Source of the DNA: an uncultured Alphaproteobacteria bacterium
GTDB taxonomy: Bacteria > Pseudomonadota > Alphaproteobacteria > Rhizobiales > Rhizobiaceae
Assembly (NCBI GenBank): GCA_929200315.1
Contig: CAKMZB010000006.1
Coordinates: 1 to 64,000 of the forward strand
Direction: 5' to 3'
DNA: 64,000 nucleotides
Under the pieces are notes generated by a model. The model ran no database searches. It was not told the DNA's origin and worked only from the letters and a program-made list of their open reading frames with translations. A program made the position numbers and the translations under genes. Shown here in pieces: positions 9,566-18,675 of the stretch. The first letter of the stretch is position 1; each line of letters begins with the position of its first letter.

Positions 9566-9840
9566 TAGCATTCTCTTGTAGGATTGCGCTGAATGAAGCG
9601 CATAATCGTTCTGCACTGCCAGGCATTTTCAAGCACCCGCGGCAAAGTGATCCTGAGCGATTCTCTACATATCGAAAGACAGATATTGTAATGCACTGCT
9701 TTGCTGCGGCCACCTCGGAACGACAGAAGGCTGTCCCCTCCATGTTTGGGTTCGTAATTGTGCCAAAGACGCCGTTCTGAAAACGCTATGATGTGAAATG
9801 ATCATTTATTGATAGTAATGAAAACAATATAATACTGAAA
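9566..9840. other. Intergenic stretch, nothing recognised
   Basis: About 275 bases between the O-antigen ligase-like gene and the TylF-type pseudogene. Short open frames on both strands match nothing known to me. Composition turns AT-rich near 9790-9850, where the damaged start of the methyltransferase would be expected. Confidence 0.35.
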
Positions 9841-10594
9841 AAGACAATTTTAAAAATCGCCAGCAAAGTCAGCTTTCATTTCCCGGAAGGCACATCAGTC
9901 GAATTTTCGAAAACGGACAACGAGATTTTTGACTATATTTTCAACAGTAAGATTACGATGGTCTCACCGCAACGGTTGATCGCCGCCATACAGGCCTGCA
10001 AACACGCTCTTGAAAACGACATTACCGCAGACATTAGTTGAATGTGAGGTGCGGCGTGGTGGCAATTCCATTGCTACCAAAATGATATTTGAAGTCTGCC
10101 AGTCGGATAAGAGTGTAATTTTATTTGATACGCTTGCCGGAATGACCGAACCGGAAGAACACGACCGATCATCAGGTGACGGTAAGGCGGCGGAAGCTGA
10201 ATATATCGCTTCCGTAAAGAGCAATCACAACGAGTGGTGCTACGCTTCGCTGGAAGATGTAAAGCAAAACTTCTCTATGGCAGGTATCGACTAATCCAAC
10301 GTTCGGTTCGTGAAGAGCGACGTGGTGGAAACTCTGAAAGAGAAAAATTGCCTACCTGAGGCAATTTCCGTACTGCGACTTGATACGGACTGGTATCTAC
10401 CGACCAAAGCTGAAATGAACATCCTATATCCGATTCTTAGCCGCGGCGGAGCACTGATCATTGACGATTGTAGCCATTAGGACGGCGCTCGCGAAGCAAT
10501 AGATGACTATTTCGAATTCAATGATCATGTAACTGGATCTTTGCTTCAATATACCGATCATACTGGCCGTATAAGTATTGAAATATCGCATTAA
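9841..10594 (+). pseudogene. TylF/macrocin-type O-methyltransferase pseudogene
   Basis: Nearly the full length of a TylF-type sugar O-methyltransferase can be read, but it is broken. Frame one gives TMVSPQRLIAAIQACKHALE. After a shift near 10030 comes LVECEVRRGGNSIATKM (normally VECGVWRGG), then LFDTLAGMTEPEEHD. An in-frame TAA at 10292 interrupts the gene before VRFVKSDVVETL and VLRLDTDWYLPTKAEM. A TAG at 10478, probably replacing a Trp codon, follows the metal-site motif LIIDDCSH. The tail DGAREAIDDYF reaches the stop at 10592, which meets the convergent flippase gene end. One frameshift and two nonsense codons make it inactive. Confidence 0.8.
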
Positions 10595-11934
10595 AGTTCG
10601 ATTTCGTCGGAGATTTTCATTGGGATTTTTGAATTCAGGACAGTCCAGCGCAGGGCCACCGTCAATAGCGCGCTCCAAAGCGCGATTGCGGCGACGTAGG
10701 CCATAACGCCACCCTCGACCTGATAGATCGGAACAAGGTACCAACTCAACGCTGCGTTCATTAAAATGGCCAGTGTTGAGATGATGACCAATGGCGTGGT
10801 TGATGTGGAATTGTTGAGCAGTCGCCAACAAAGCATCCCCGGAAAATAGAAAGGAATTTGCAGCGCAAATAGCTTTTGCAGGTGGGAAACGGGTGCGACA
10901 TCTGCTGCGGAAAAGTCGCCGCGGAAATAGAGAAGCTCGACTATCAGTTCGGAGGACAAGTACAAAAAGGCGGTGGCCACCGATCCCAGAACAAATGAAC
11001 CGGCCAACGACCTGGCGATGAGCTGCCATTGTTCTTCAGGCTTCAGATGCAGCAAAATTTTGGTCAGCTTTGGGAACACAACGCTGTTCAAAATGCTGGT
11101 GTAAAAGGCAGTGCCGAGAAGAACCAGTTTTATGGCGTAGGAAAAATGCGCGAAGTCGGTTGAAGATAACCGGGCGACGGTGGCCTGGCTGACGATGAGA
11201 ACGCCGGCAAGTGCTGCATAGGCCAGCGACGAGACCAGATAGATTCTCGTGAAATCAGCATTTTCCTGCGTCGCATAGGGCCTGGCAGGCAAAACAGAAA
11301 ACCCCAAATTCTTGAGCTTGAACGCCAATACAACCAGCATGCAAAACGCACCAAAATTGTATCCAAGTGCGATAACAGTTGAGCCGTTGGATGCCCCCCA
11401 CAGCGGAAAGCTCGCCATCGCGGCGACGGGAATAAGAAGTGGCATGAAGTTGGCGAAACCTGGCCTGCCGATGGAGATCATTACGCTGTAATAGACATAG
11501 GCCAAACAGTGCATCAGAACCATGGGCAGCAGCAGTAGTAGCGTGTCGCCCACGCCCGCACGCTCCTGCGGCGTAAATCCCGAGGCCAGGAACGCGGTAA
11601 TATGCGGTGTGGCCAAGGCGGTTACGGCGAGCAAGGGGAGCATCACAAGCAGTACGACGCTTAGGCTTGAGCGCATGAAGGCAAGTGCGTCTGCCTCCTT
11701 AGTGTCACCTCCCAAGCGAACGAACATCGGCACAAATGCGCCAATGATCGCCCCGCCGGACCACATGCCAATCAGCAGCGTTGAAACGATGATCGCTGAT
11801 TGCAGGATGACGGCCTGTGAGCCTGTTCCGTACCGATAGGCAATCAGAATGTCTGCCAAAAACAGGGCAATGCCATAAGATACAGAGCCCAAAGAACTCA
11901 AAACCAAAGGCAACACTATACCGGTCTTAGGCAT
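10591..11934 (-). CDS. MurJ/MviN-like lipid-linked oligosaccharide flippase
   Basis: A protein of about 447 residues with some twelve to fourteen membrane helices of the MOP superfamily. It carries MviN-like features such as GSVSYGIALFLADILIAYRYG in the first helix and FVPMFVRLGGDTKEADA after the second. Such proteins flip undecaprenyl-linked sugars from the cytoplasmic to the periplasmic face. It lies at the end of the glycan locus on the opposite strand. I chose ATG 11934, preceded by GAGG; a TTG at 11973 would add 13 residues. It could be a MurJ paralogue dedicated to the surface polysaccharide rather than to lipid II. Confidence 0.8.
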   Translation of the reverse strand: MPKTGIVLPLVLSSLGSVSYGIALFLADILIAYRYGTGSQAVILQSAIIVSTLLIGMWSGGAIIGAFVPMFVRLGGDTKEADALAFMRSSLSVVLLVMLPLLAVTALATPHITAFLASGFTPQERAGVGDTLLLLLPMVLMHCLAYVYYSVMISIGRPGFANFMPLLIPVAAMASFPLWGASNGSTVIALGYNFGAFCMLVVLAFKLKNLGFSVLPARPYATQENADFTRIYLVSSLAYAALAGVLIVSQATVARLSSTDFAHFSYAIKLVLLGTAFYTSILNSVVFPKLTKILLHLKPEEQWQLIARSLAGSFVLGSVATAFLYLSSELIVELLYFRGDFSAADVAPVSHLQKLFALQIPFYFPGMLCWRLLNNSTSTTPLVIISTLAILMNAALSWYLVPIYQVEGGVMAYVAAIALWSALLTVALRWTVLNSKIPMKISDEIEL

Positions 11935-12208
11935 TGGGCCTCGCACATGACCATTGCGAGTCAATATCCTCAACCGGTGAAGCCACGTAAGTCCTCCGGC
12001 ATCGGTTCAAGGTGCCGTCGTTGCCTCGCTGCTGCAGCATCATGTTCCCGGAAACGAATGGTCTTTTCATGTTAGGTTAGTTTACCTGACAACTAGCCGA
12101 CTGAGGCGGTTGGACACCGAAACATTATCAATGGCTTGGTGAACCAGCACAACCTATGAACCAGACCGATTTCGGGTTAGTCCTGTTCCTAATTCTTGGG
12201 GACGGACG

Positions 12209-12319
12209 ATGAAGAAATCACGGTTCTCAGACGAGCAGATCATTGGGATTTTGAAGGAGCACCAAGCAGGCGCGACGACGTGTCAGCCGTCAGCGTGTTT
12301 CGGTGTGCGAGCCGCTTGA
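12209..12319 (+). pseudogene. IS3-family OrfA remnant (N-terminus)
   Basis: The ATG at 12209 begins MKKSRFSDEQIIGILKEHQA, the characteristic start of the OrfA helix-turn-helix protein of IS3-family elements. The match fails after about 24 codons and the frame stops at 12317. No OrfB or terminal inverted repeats are seen. It is debris of an insertion at the right border of the polysaccharide locus. Confidence 0.7.
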
Positions 12320-12399
12320 CTTGCCGGAAAAAACGGCTCGTTGGTTTGGGTTAGTTCTGGCAGCGTGTTTGCGGTGTTACACACCGTGCTGGCGAGGTT

Positions 12400-12711
12400 T
12401 CAATCCGGCAAGACCTGTCGGATGATCTCCAGCACCTGTTCTGTTTTTTCCAGCTCGTCGCGGTTTATTCCTTCGCCTGCAGTTTCGAGCTTTGCCAGCA
12501 GATAATCCCGCTCACCCAGGAAAATGACCTTCTGCCTGGTCCATGCGTCATATTTAGCTCTTTCTTCTTTCGTGGCTGGCCCGATGAGCAGCTGATGCTT
12601 CGCGGTAATCTCCTGCAGGGTCTTGTCGGCACACAAAGCTTCCAAAGCCACTCTGGCTTTGAACTGATATTCAAAAATTCCGGCGTGTCGCCATCTGCCT
12701 ATCCTTCCCAA
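12400..12711 (-). pseudogene. Chimeric ORF: IS3 OrfA-like start joined to an unknown tail
   Basis: A 103-codon frame. Residues 13-40 (FEYQFKARVALEALCADKTL) match the OrfA start of an IS3/IS150-type element different from the one just upstream. From about residue 45 the sequence changes to a charged helical tail (EERAKYDAWTRQKVIFLGER) that I do not recognise. This looks like a deletion junction between a transposase gene and another gene's 3' end. Whether it is expressed cannot be told. Confidence 0.5.
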
Positions 12712-12759
12712 AAAGGGGTGGATACACCTTAGACTCCTGCCCAGCTTCCCGGGACCGAT

Positions 12760-13692
12760 TCAAACCTGCTGTAAGGCCGACAAGGTCTGAGGCCAATCAG
12801 TTGAACTGACCAGTCGTCGGGCTGACTGTACAACCTGACGCGCCACGGCCTGTACCAGCGGATCTTCTTCAGCATGTTTTGCAAATTTTATGCACACAAC
12901 ACGCTGTACAGGGGGATCAACAATTTCAATTGCCTGAATTTCGCCACCCTGCAACTCTCTTAGAAATGCGCTTGGTGTTAGAATTGAAAACCCGTCACCC
13001 TGCTTGACCATCTTTAGGATGACATCAAGTGAATCCACCTCGTGTTTGATATCCAGGGTCACCCCAAGCTCTGCGCTTTGTGCAGCCACAATCCGGGATT
13101 GGCTATGATCGTCCGTTGGCAAGATCAACGGAAAGGCGCCTAGTCTGGCCAGGGGTATTTCAGCTTCGGTAAACTCCACGCCGCGAGGCGCGATCAGGAA
13201 GAAATTTTCTTGAGTAAGGTCCCAATCGGTACGAGCATCATCAATAGATTTGTACCCTACAGCTAACTGTATCTTGGTTTCCTCAAGCCAGGCATCAAGG
13301 TGGCCGGTCATAGCCTCAATGAAACGCATGCTTATTTTGGGTTGGTTGATCTTCATGTCTTGAATCAGCGGCCCCAGGAGAACCCGGCTTGCCCCTGAGG
13401 CCACTCCCAGGGTTACCGACCCGCTTGGTGCGGAAGCCTCAAGATTGAGCTCCTGTTCTGCTAAGGAGAACTGGCGCAAAATGACCCGGGCGTGATCCAG
13501 TAAAACCTGCCCCGTCCCGGTAAGCTGAACACCGCGTGGTCCGCGTACGAATAGAGTGACTCCATATCGCTTTTCGATGGTTTGAATGTGCAGACTGAGC
13601 GCGCTTTGAGCGATATTCACCTTCTGAGCCGCGGCTGAGAAGCTTCCTGTTTCAGCAATAGCTGCAAAATATCGCAATTGCTTGATGTCCAT
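12760..13692 (-). CDS. LysR-type regulator, likely of the methylaspartate operon
   Basis: A LysR regulator of about 310 residues. The N-terminal winged helix-turn-helix reads LRYFAAIAETGSFSAAAQKV followed by IAQSALSLHIQTIEKRYGV. The remainder is the periplasmic-binding-protein-like effector domain. Start ATG 13692 is preceded by GTGGAG; a GTG at 13704 is also possible. It is divergent from the methylaspartate ammonia-lyase operon with about 180 bases between, the usual layout for a LysR activator and its target. The effector may be a pathway acid such as mesaconate, which is inference. Confidence 0.88.
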   Translation of the reverse strand: MDIKQLRYFAAIAETGSFSAAAQKVNIAQSALSLHIQTIEKRYGVTLFVRGPRGVQLTGTGQVLLDHARVILRQFSLAEQELNLEASAPSGSVTLGVASGASRVLLGPLIQDMKINQPKISMRFIEAMTGHLDAWLEETKIQLAVGYKSIDDARTDWDLTQENFFLIAPRGVEFTEAEIPLARLGAFPLILPTDDHSQSRIVAAQSAELGVTLDIKHEVDSLDVILKMVKQGDGFSILTPSAFLRELQGGEIQAIEIVDPPVQRVVCIKFAKHAEEDPLVQAVARQVVQSARRLVSSTDWPQTLSALQQV

Positions 13693-13869
13693 AATGCGCT
13701 CCACCTACGAAATGTCGATCTTTCGGTTGAGTGCTAGGTATCCTTTTTTGAGATATATATCATCATCTTTCAATGTTTGTCTCAGGTTGGAAATTGCCGC
13801 ACTCTGGGTGCATCAACTGTTGGTTCGAGACCAGCAGACAACTGAGATTCCCATCTGGAGGTTCAGGCT

Positions 13870-15129
13870 TTGAAAATTCATGACATTCTATTCGCTCCGG
13901 GGTTCGGTTCATTTTATTACGATGACCAGAGCGCAATCCGCTCTGGAGTTACCAAGGACGGTTTCGTTTATCAGGGAGCACCGGAAACCCCCGGGTTCGA
14001 TACGATCCGACAGCCAGCGCGTTCATTGGGGATCGGGCTTGCTGTGAACGGCAGTGAATTCGCTTGGGGCGACATGATGGCTGTCCAATATTCAGGGGCT
14101 GGAGGGCGCGATCCGCTGTTTTCACCGGAAGATGCCATGTCTGCCTATGCGAATATTCTTTCACAACGAATGATCGGAGTGGAGTTCGGCTCATTCCGGT
14201 CTGCCTGTGCGAAAGTCTTCGCGCCGCTCAGCGATGGGACGACTTTTCCGCTTGCGGTTCAATATGGTGTCTCGCAGGCCCTGCTGCGCGCGTTTTCCCT
14301 GTCATCCGGCAAGAGCATGGTTGAAGTGATATGTGCAGAATATGAGTGCCCGCTTTCGGCTACACGCATCCCGATGCTTGGACAGTCGGGGGATGAAAAC
14401 TATCAAAATGTCGACAAGCTGATCCTCAAGAAGGCCGACTTCCTTCCACATGGCCTCATCAACTCTCAGCAGAAATTTGGCGCAGACGGGTCAACATTTC
14501 TTGAATACCTGGAGTGGGTCGCGGGCCGCGTCCATGAGCTGGGAAGCGAGGGCTACCACCCCACAATGCACTTTGATCTATACGGTTGGGCTGGGCATAC
14601 TTTTGAAAATGATATCAATAAGATGTGTGAGTTCATGGCGCAGGCGGAACGCCGGGCGCAGTCCATTCCCCTGCTGCTTGAATCTCCTGCGGATTTTGGA
14701 AATCGTGACGCGCAGGTGGAGGGGCTCAAACAGCTGTGCGAGCGCAGCAAATCACTTGGTTTGAGTGTCAGTGTGGTTGCCGATGAATGGTGCAACACGC
14801 TGGAGGACATTGAAGTCTTTGCCAAGGAACAAGCCGGCGATTACCTGCAAATCAAGATGCCGGATGTCGGCAGCCTGACGGATTCAATCGAAGGTGTGAT
14901 GTGCTGCAAATCCCATAATGTTGGTGCCTATCTGGGGGGCAGTTGTACCGAAACGGATGTATCTGCGCGGATCGCGGTTCACGTCGCTGTTGCGACCCAG
15001 GTGAACATGATGCTGGCCAAGCCGGGGATGGGCGTTGACGAAGCCATTACGATCGTTGGCAATGAACAATCCCGCTTGCTGGCTGAGCTTGGTTCCAGAC
15101 AGTCCCCACAGATGAAAACAGCGGGATAG
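13870..15129 (+). CDS. mal: Methylaspartate ammonia-lyase
   Basis: Catalyses reversible removal of ammonia from threo-3-methyl-L-aspartate to give mesaconate. An enolase-superfamily protein of 419 residues, close to the family's usual length of about 413. The family's catalytic pair is visible as His194 in FLPHGLIN and a Lys at 329 in LQIKMPDVG. The three magnesium ligands appear at Asp236 (HFDLYG), Glu271 (LLLESP) and Asp305 (VADEWCNT). The start is TTG with a strong TCTGGAGG site upstream. It is the first gene of a four-gene operon for breaking mesaconate down to acetyl-CoA and pyruvate. No glutamate mutase gene lies nearby. Confidence 0.93.
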   Translation: MKIHDILFAPGFGSFYYDDQSAIRSGVTKDGFVYQGAPETPGFDTIRQPARSLGIGLAVNGSEFAWGDMMAVQYSGAGGRDPLFSPEDAMSAYANILSQRMIGVEFGSFRSACAKVFAPLSDGTTFPLAVQYGVSQALLRAFSLSSGKSMVEVICAEYECPLSATRIPMLGQSGDENYQNVDKLILKKADFLPHGLINSQQKFGADGSTFLEYLEWVAGRVHELGSEGYHPTMHFDLYGWAGHTFENDINKMCEFMAQAERRAQSIPLLLESPADFGNRDAQVEGLKQLCERSKSLGLSVSVVADEWCNTLEDIEVFAKEQAGDYLQIKMPDVGSLTDSIEGVMCCKSHNVGAYLGGSCTETDVSARIAVHVAVATQVNMMLAKPGMGVDEAITIVGNEQSRLLAELGSRQSPQMKTAG

Positions 15130-15133
15130 CACC

Positions 15134-16276
15134 ATGCAGGATGATTTGAACGGCATCACGGTTGTATCTCTGGAGCAGGCAGTTGCTGCACCCTATGCGA
15201 CCTCGAAACTGGCGGATGCTGGTGCGCGTGTATTGAAGATTGAACGCCCCGGCAGTGGTGATTTCGCACGCCAATACGACAACTACCTCAAGGGTCACAG
15301 CATCCATTTTGTGTGGTTGAACCGGGGGAAAGAGTCCGTCTGTATCAACCTGAAAGACGAGGGTGAACTTGCGTTTCTCAAGACGCTTATCCTGTCGGCA
15401 GACGTCTTTGTGCAAAACCTTCGTCCCGGGACACTTGGAAAACTGGGCTTAGCTTCAAAAGATCTGCGCGCGACAAACAACAGGCTGATCACCTGCGATA
15501 TCAGCGGGTTTGGGGAAGACGGGCCAAATTCGCATCTGAAGGCCTATGACCTGATTGTGCAGGCCGAGAGTGGCCTGTGTTCTATTACAGGCTCCAAGGA
15601 TGGTCCCGCGCGAGTTGGGGTGTCTGTATGTGACATTTCAGCCGGCATGACGGCTCATGCTGCCATTGTGCAAGCTCTGTTTGCACGTGAAAGAACCGGT
15701 AAGGGCCGCGGCATCAAAGTGTCGCTGTTTGACAGCATCGCTGACTGGATGAACGTGCCTGTGTTGCAGTCGCTATATGGCAACCAACCTGTCGAGCGAG
15801 CCGGTGTCGCGCACCCCTCCATTGCGCCCTACGGGGCATTCACATGCAAAGACGGTAAGCAGATTATCTTCTCGATACAAAGCGATCGGGAGTGGAAGAC
15901 CTTGTGTACGGACTTCTTCAACGACCCGTCGCTGATCACTGATGAGCAATTTGCAACAAATGTCAGCCGCGTCACCAACCGCAAAAAACTGGATGCCATG
16001 ACCAGTCAGAAATTTTCTGAACTGACCTCAGATCAGGTTGCAGAAAAGTTGGAAGAAATTGGCATTGCCTATGGCCGAATGCGCACTTTGGAAGACGCAT
16101 CTCACCACCCCAACCTGCGGTTCATCAACATAGATACGCCGGACGGTGAAAGTGTGCGGGTGATCGCACCCGGCGCGATACTAACCGATGATGCACCAGC
16201 GCATCGGGCCTATCCCGCGATCGGAGAGCATACAGAAGGAGTGAAACGAGAACTTGCGGAGCGAACCGGGCCATGA
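15134..16276 (+). CDS. Family III (CaiB/BaiF) CoA-transferase, probably for citramalate or mesaconate
   Basis: A 380-residue formyl-CoA-transferase-type enzyme. The N-terminal ADAGARVLKIERPGSGDFAR, NRGKESVCINLK, VQNLRPGTLGKLGL and GFGEDGPNSH segments are typical of the family. The catalytic aspartate expected after the NLRPG region lies in KAYDLIVQAESGL, near residue 138. The start lies 4 bases after the lyase stop and its end overlaps the CitE-like gene as ATGA. From its neighbours it should attach CoA to (S)-citramalate (or mesaconate), probably with succinyl-CoA or acetyl-CoA as donor. The exact pair is not readable. Confidence 0.85.
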   Translation: MQDDLNGITVVSLEQAVAAPYATSKLADAGARVLKIERPGSGDFARQYDNYLKGHSIHFVWLNRGKESVCINLKDEGELAFLKTLILSADVFVQNLRPGTLGKLGLASKDLRATNNRLITCDISGFGEDGPNSHLKAYDLIVQAESGLCSITGSKDGPARVGVSVCDISAGMTAHAAIVQALFARERTGKGRGIKVSLFDSIADWMNVPVLQSLYGNQPVERAGVAHPSIAPYGAFTCKDGKQIIFSIQSDREWKTLCTDFFNDPSLITDEQFATNVSRVTNRKKLDAMTSQKFSELTSDQVAEKLEEIGIAYGRMRTLEDASHHPNLRFINIDTPDGESVRVIAPGAILTDDAPAHRAYPAIGEHTEGVKRELAERTGP

Positions 16277-17160
16277 CGCCAATCGCCTTACGTTCACTTC
16301 TGTTCGTTCCTGCCAACGTTCCAAAATTCGTGAGCAAAGCGTCAACGTCAGCTGCTGATGTTGTTGTTCTGGACCTGGAAGATGGCGTGGCACCAGACCA
16401 AAAGCAGAGCGCCAGGGGCGTGGTTGCTGAGCATGCACGCCAGGCCAGTGAAAACGGAAAGCCGGTTTTCATCAGAATAAACAGTGACCTTGGAAATGCA
16501 GTGCGCGATGTCGAATCCGCCCTCAGCAGCCATGTCAGGGGGATTGTGGTTCCCAAAGTCGAAGGCCCGGACCACATTGTTTTGCTTGCAGATTATGTCG
16601 CCGAGATTGAAAGACAGAAACAGCTACCCGAAGGCGCTACCGAATTCATCCTGTTGATAGAAACCGCCAAGGCGTTTTTGAACATTGATGAAATTCTGCG
16701 GGCCAGTCCGCGAATTGTTAGTGTTGCATTTGGGGACGAAGATTTCTCGGCCGAGATCGGATGCGCACCGTCTTCTGAAAACATGATAGCCTATAAACAC
16801 CAGCTTGTTGTCTCTGCGACGAGAGCGAATGTCAGGGCCTTGGGCTTGTTCAGTTCCATTGCAGAATTCCGCGATATGAACGCGTTCAGAACAGGGGCGG
16901 AAAGAGCGCGCGCTGTGGGCATGAAGGGATCTTTTTGTATTCATCCCGCGCAGGTCGATGTGCTGAACCAGACATTTTCCCCCAGCGAGCAGGAGATTGC
17001 GACTGCTCGGGAAGTCTGTGACGTCTTTGAAGAAGCCGTATCCAATGGCGCTGGTGCAATAAGTTTCAATGGTAAGATGATTGATCGCCCCATCTATAAT
17101 CAGGCCCGCGCCGTTCTGGACTGTTCGGGCCTGTCAGATCACGTTCGCCGGGGGGCATAA
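16273..17160 (+). CDS. HpcH/HpaI-CitE family lyase, probable citramalyl-CoA lyase
   Basis: A 295-residue TIM-barrel aldolase/lyase of the CitE type. Hallmarks are RSLLFVPANVPKF, VVLDLEDGV with the metal-side acidic pair near 33-38, IRINS, VVPKVEG near 98-104, ILLIETAKA with the magnesium-binding Glu near 130, SVAFGDEDF, and CIHPAQVDVLN. The enzyme should cleave (S)-citramalyl-CoA to acetyl-CoA and pyruvate. Malyl-CoA or methylmalyl-CoA lyase activity is also possible in this family. It overlaps both neighbours (ATGA and TAATG), so stoichiometric expression is likely. Confidence 0.85.
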   Translation: MTPIALRSLLFVPANVPKFVSKASTSAADVVVLDLEDGVAPDQKQSARGVVAEHARQASENGKPVFIRINSDLGNAVRDVESALSSHVRGIVVPKVEGPDHIVLLADYVAEIERQKQLPEGATEFILLIETAKAFLNIDEILRASPRIVSVAFGDEDFSAEIGCAPSSENMIAYKHQLVVSATRANVRALGLFSSIAEFRDMNAFRTGAERARAVGMKGSFCIHPAQVDVLNQTFSPSEQEIATAREVCDVFEEAVSNGAGAISFNGKMIDRPIYNQARAVLDCSGLSDHVRRGA

Positions 17161-18668
17161 TGGTGGTCATCACCGGTCAGGAATTTATTACAAGCCTGAC
17201 TGCGGCTGTTCAGTTTATTTCCCACACCCATCCCAAAGACTTCGTTGCGTATCTTCACCAAGCTTATCTGAACGAACAGAACGCAGCCGCAAAATCCGCA
17301 ATAAGGCAAATTCTTATCAATTCGCGGATGTCCATGCTCGGGCGCAGGCCGATTTGTCAGGATACTGGCGTGGTCAACGTGATGCTAAAGGTGGGCATGG
17401 ATGTCAGGTGGGATACCGATCTTCCGCCCGAAGAAATGGTCAATCTGGCTGTCGCGAAAGCCTATTGCGACGAAGTAAACCCATTGCGGGCATCCATGGT
17501 TATGGATCCGATCGGTCGCCGCCTGAATACTCAAAACAATACGCCTGCCATGACCCACATCGAGTTGGTGCCGGGAGCATCTGTCGAGGTTCACGTTGTT
17601 GCAAAAGGGGGAGGATCGGAAAACAAAACCAAGTTCGAAGTCCTCCTGCCCGGAGGCAACATAGCGGATTGGGTTGTCAGGCAGGTCGAACATATGGGAG
17701 CCGGCTGGTGTCCGCCAGGGGTGCTTGGCATCGGTGTTGGGGGCACTGTTGAAAGGTCGATGCTGTTGGCAAAAATGGCTTTGCTTGATCCGTTGGACAT
17801 GCAGCAGTTGCAAATGTCGGGAGCGACCACGGCAGAAGACGAATTGCGGTTGGAAATTTTTGAGCGCGTCAATGCGTTGGGCATCGGCGCTCAGGGTATT
17901 GGTGGAACCACAACGGTGCTGGACGTCAAAGTAAAAAGCTCACCGACCCACGCCGCTTCGATGCCCGTTTCACTGATCCCAAATTGCGCGGCAAACCGAC
18001 ATATTAGTTTCAAGCTTGATGGCACGGGTGCGCCGGAATTTGACCCGCCAGATCCATCTGATTGGCCTGATATCGTTGAGGATGAGATCGCTAAAACAAT
18101 TCGGTCAGTTAATCTGAACACGCTAACACGTGAGGAAATCGGGTCCTGGAAATTTGGTGACCAGTTCTTGCTGAACGGGACACTGATCACAGGCCGTGAC
18201 GCAGCACATCGTCGGCTGTGCGAAATGATAGATGCCGGCCAGGAGCTGCCCGTCAATCTTGATGGCAAGATGATCTACTATGTCGGGCCTGTTGACCCGG
18301 TAGGAGATGAAGTCGTCGGGCCGGCCGGTCCAACAACGGCAACGCGCATGGATCCGTTTACCGAAACAATGCTGCGGGAAACCGGATTGATGGGCATGAT
18401 CGGAAAGGCCGAAAGAGGGCCTGCGGCCATCGAGGCCATCAAGAAGCACAAGGCCATCTCGCTTGTTGCCGTGGGTGGGGCGGCGTTTTTGATTTCCAAA
18501 TCAATACGCTTTTCAAAGATAATTGCCTTTGCTGACCTGGGCATGGAAGCAATGCGGGAGTTCGAAGTGGTGGACATGCCGGTCACTGTGGGCGTGGATG
18601 CCCGGGGCAAGTCTTTGCATGTAGAGGGGCCAAGGCTGTGGGCTTCGCCAATCACGCATGCTGACTGA
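17160..18668 (+). CDS. Class I (iron-sulfur) fumarase, probable mesaconase
   Basis: A single-chain class I fumarase of 502 residues with the alpha-like then beta-like halves fused. The three [4Fe-4S] cysteines can be placed at Cys66 (RPICQDTG), Cys184 (WCPPGVLGIGVGG) and Cys276 (PNCAANRH). The C-terminal half has VGPVDPVGDEVVGPAGPTT and a conserved catalytic-type ITGRDAAHRR segment near residue 345. Class I fumarases commonly also hydrate mesaconate to (S)-citramalate. Last position in the methylaspartate operon makes mesaconase the likely main job. It overlaps the CitE-like stop as TAATG and ends 7 bases from the convergent racemase gene. Confidence 0.9.
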   Translation: MVVITGQEFITSLTAAVQFISHTHPKDFVAYLHQAYLNEQNAAAKSAIRQILINSRMSMLGRRPICQDTGVVNVMLKVGMDVRWDTDLPPEEMVNLAVAKAYCDEVNPLRASMVMDPIGRRLNTQNNTPAMTHIELVPGASVEVHVVAKGGGSENKTKFEVLLPGGNIADWVVRQVEHMGAGWCPPGVLGIGVGGTVERSMLLAKMALLDPLDMQQLQMSGATTAEDELRLEIFERVNALGIGAQGIGGTTTVLDVKVKSSPTHAASMPVSLIPNCAANRHISFKLDGTGAPEFDPPDPSDWPDIVEDEIAKTIRSVNLNTLTREEIGSWKFGDQFLLNGTLITGRDAAHRRLCEMIDAGQELPVNLDGKMIYYVGPVDPVGDEVVGPAGPTTATRMDPFTETMLRETGLMGMIGKAERGPAAIEAIKKHKAISLVAVGGAAFLISKSIRFSKIIAFADLGMEAMREFEVVDMPVTVGVDARGKSLHVEGPRLWASPITHAD

Positions 18669-18675
18669 ACGAATG

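Noticed and set aside
10010..10294. 94-residue frame as an independent gene
   Set aside because: Its sequence is the central third of the TylF-type methyltransferase, broken on both sides.
13752..13761. GATATATATC palindrome in the LysR/methylaspartate divergent region
   Set aside because: Short AT-only palindrome with no T-N11-A core of the right form; too weak to call as an operator.
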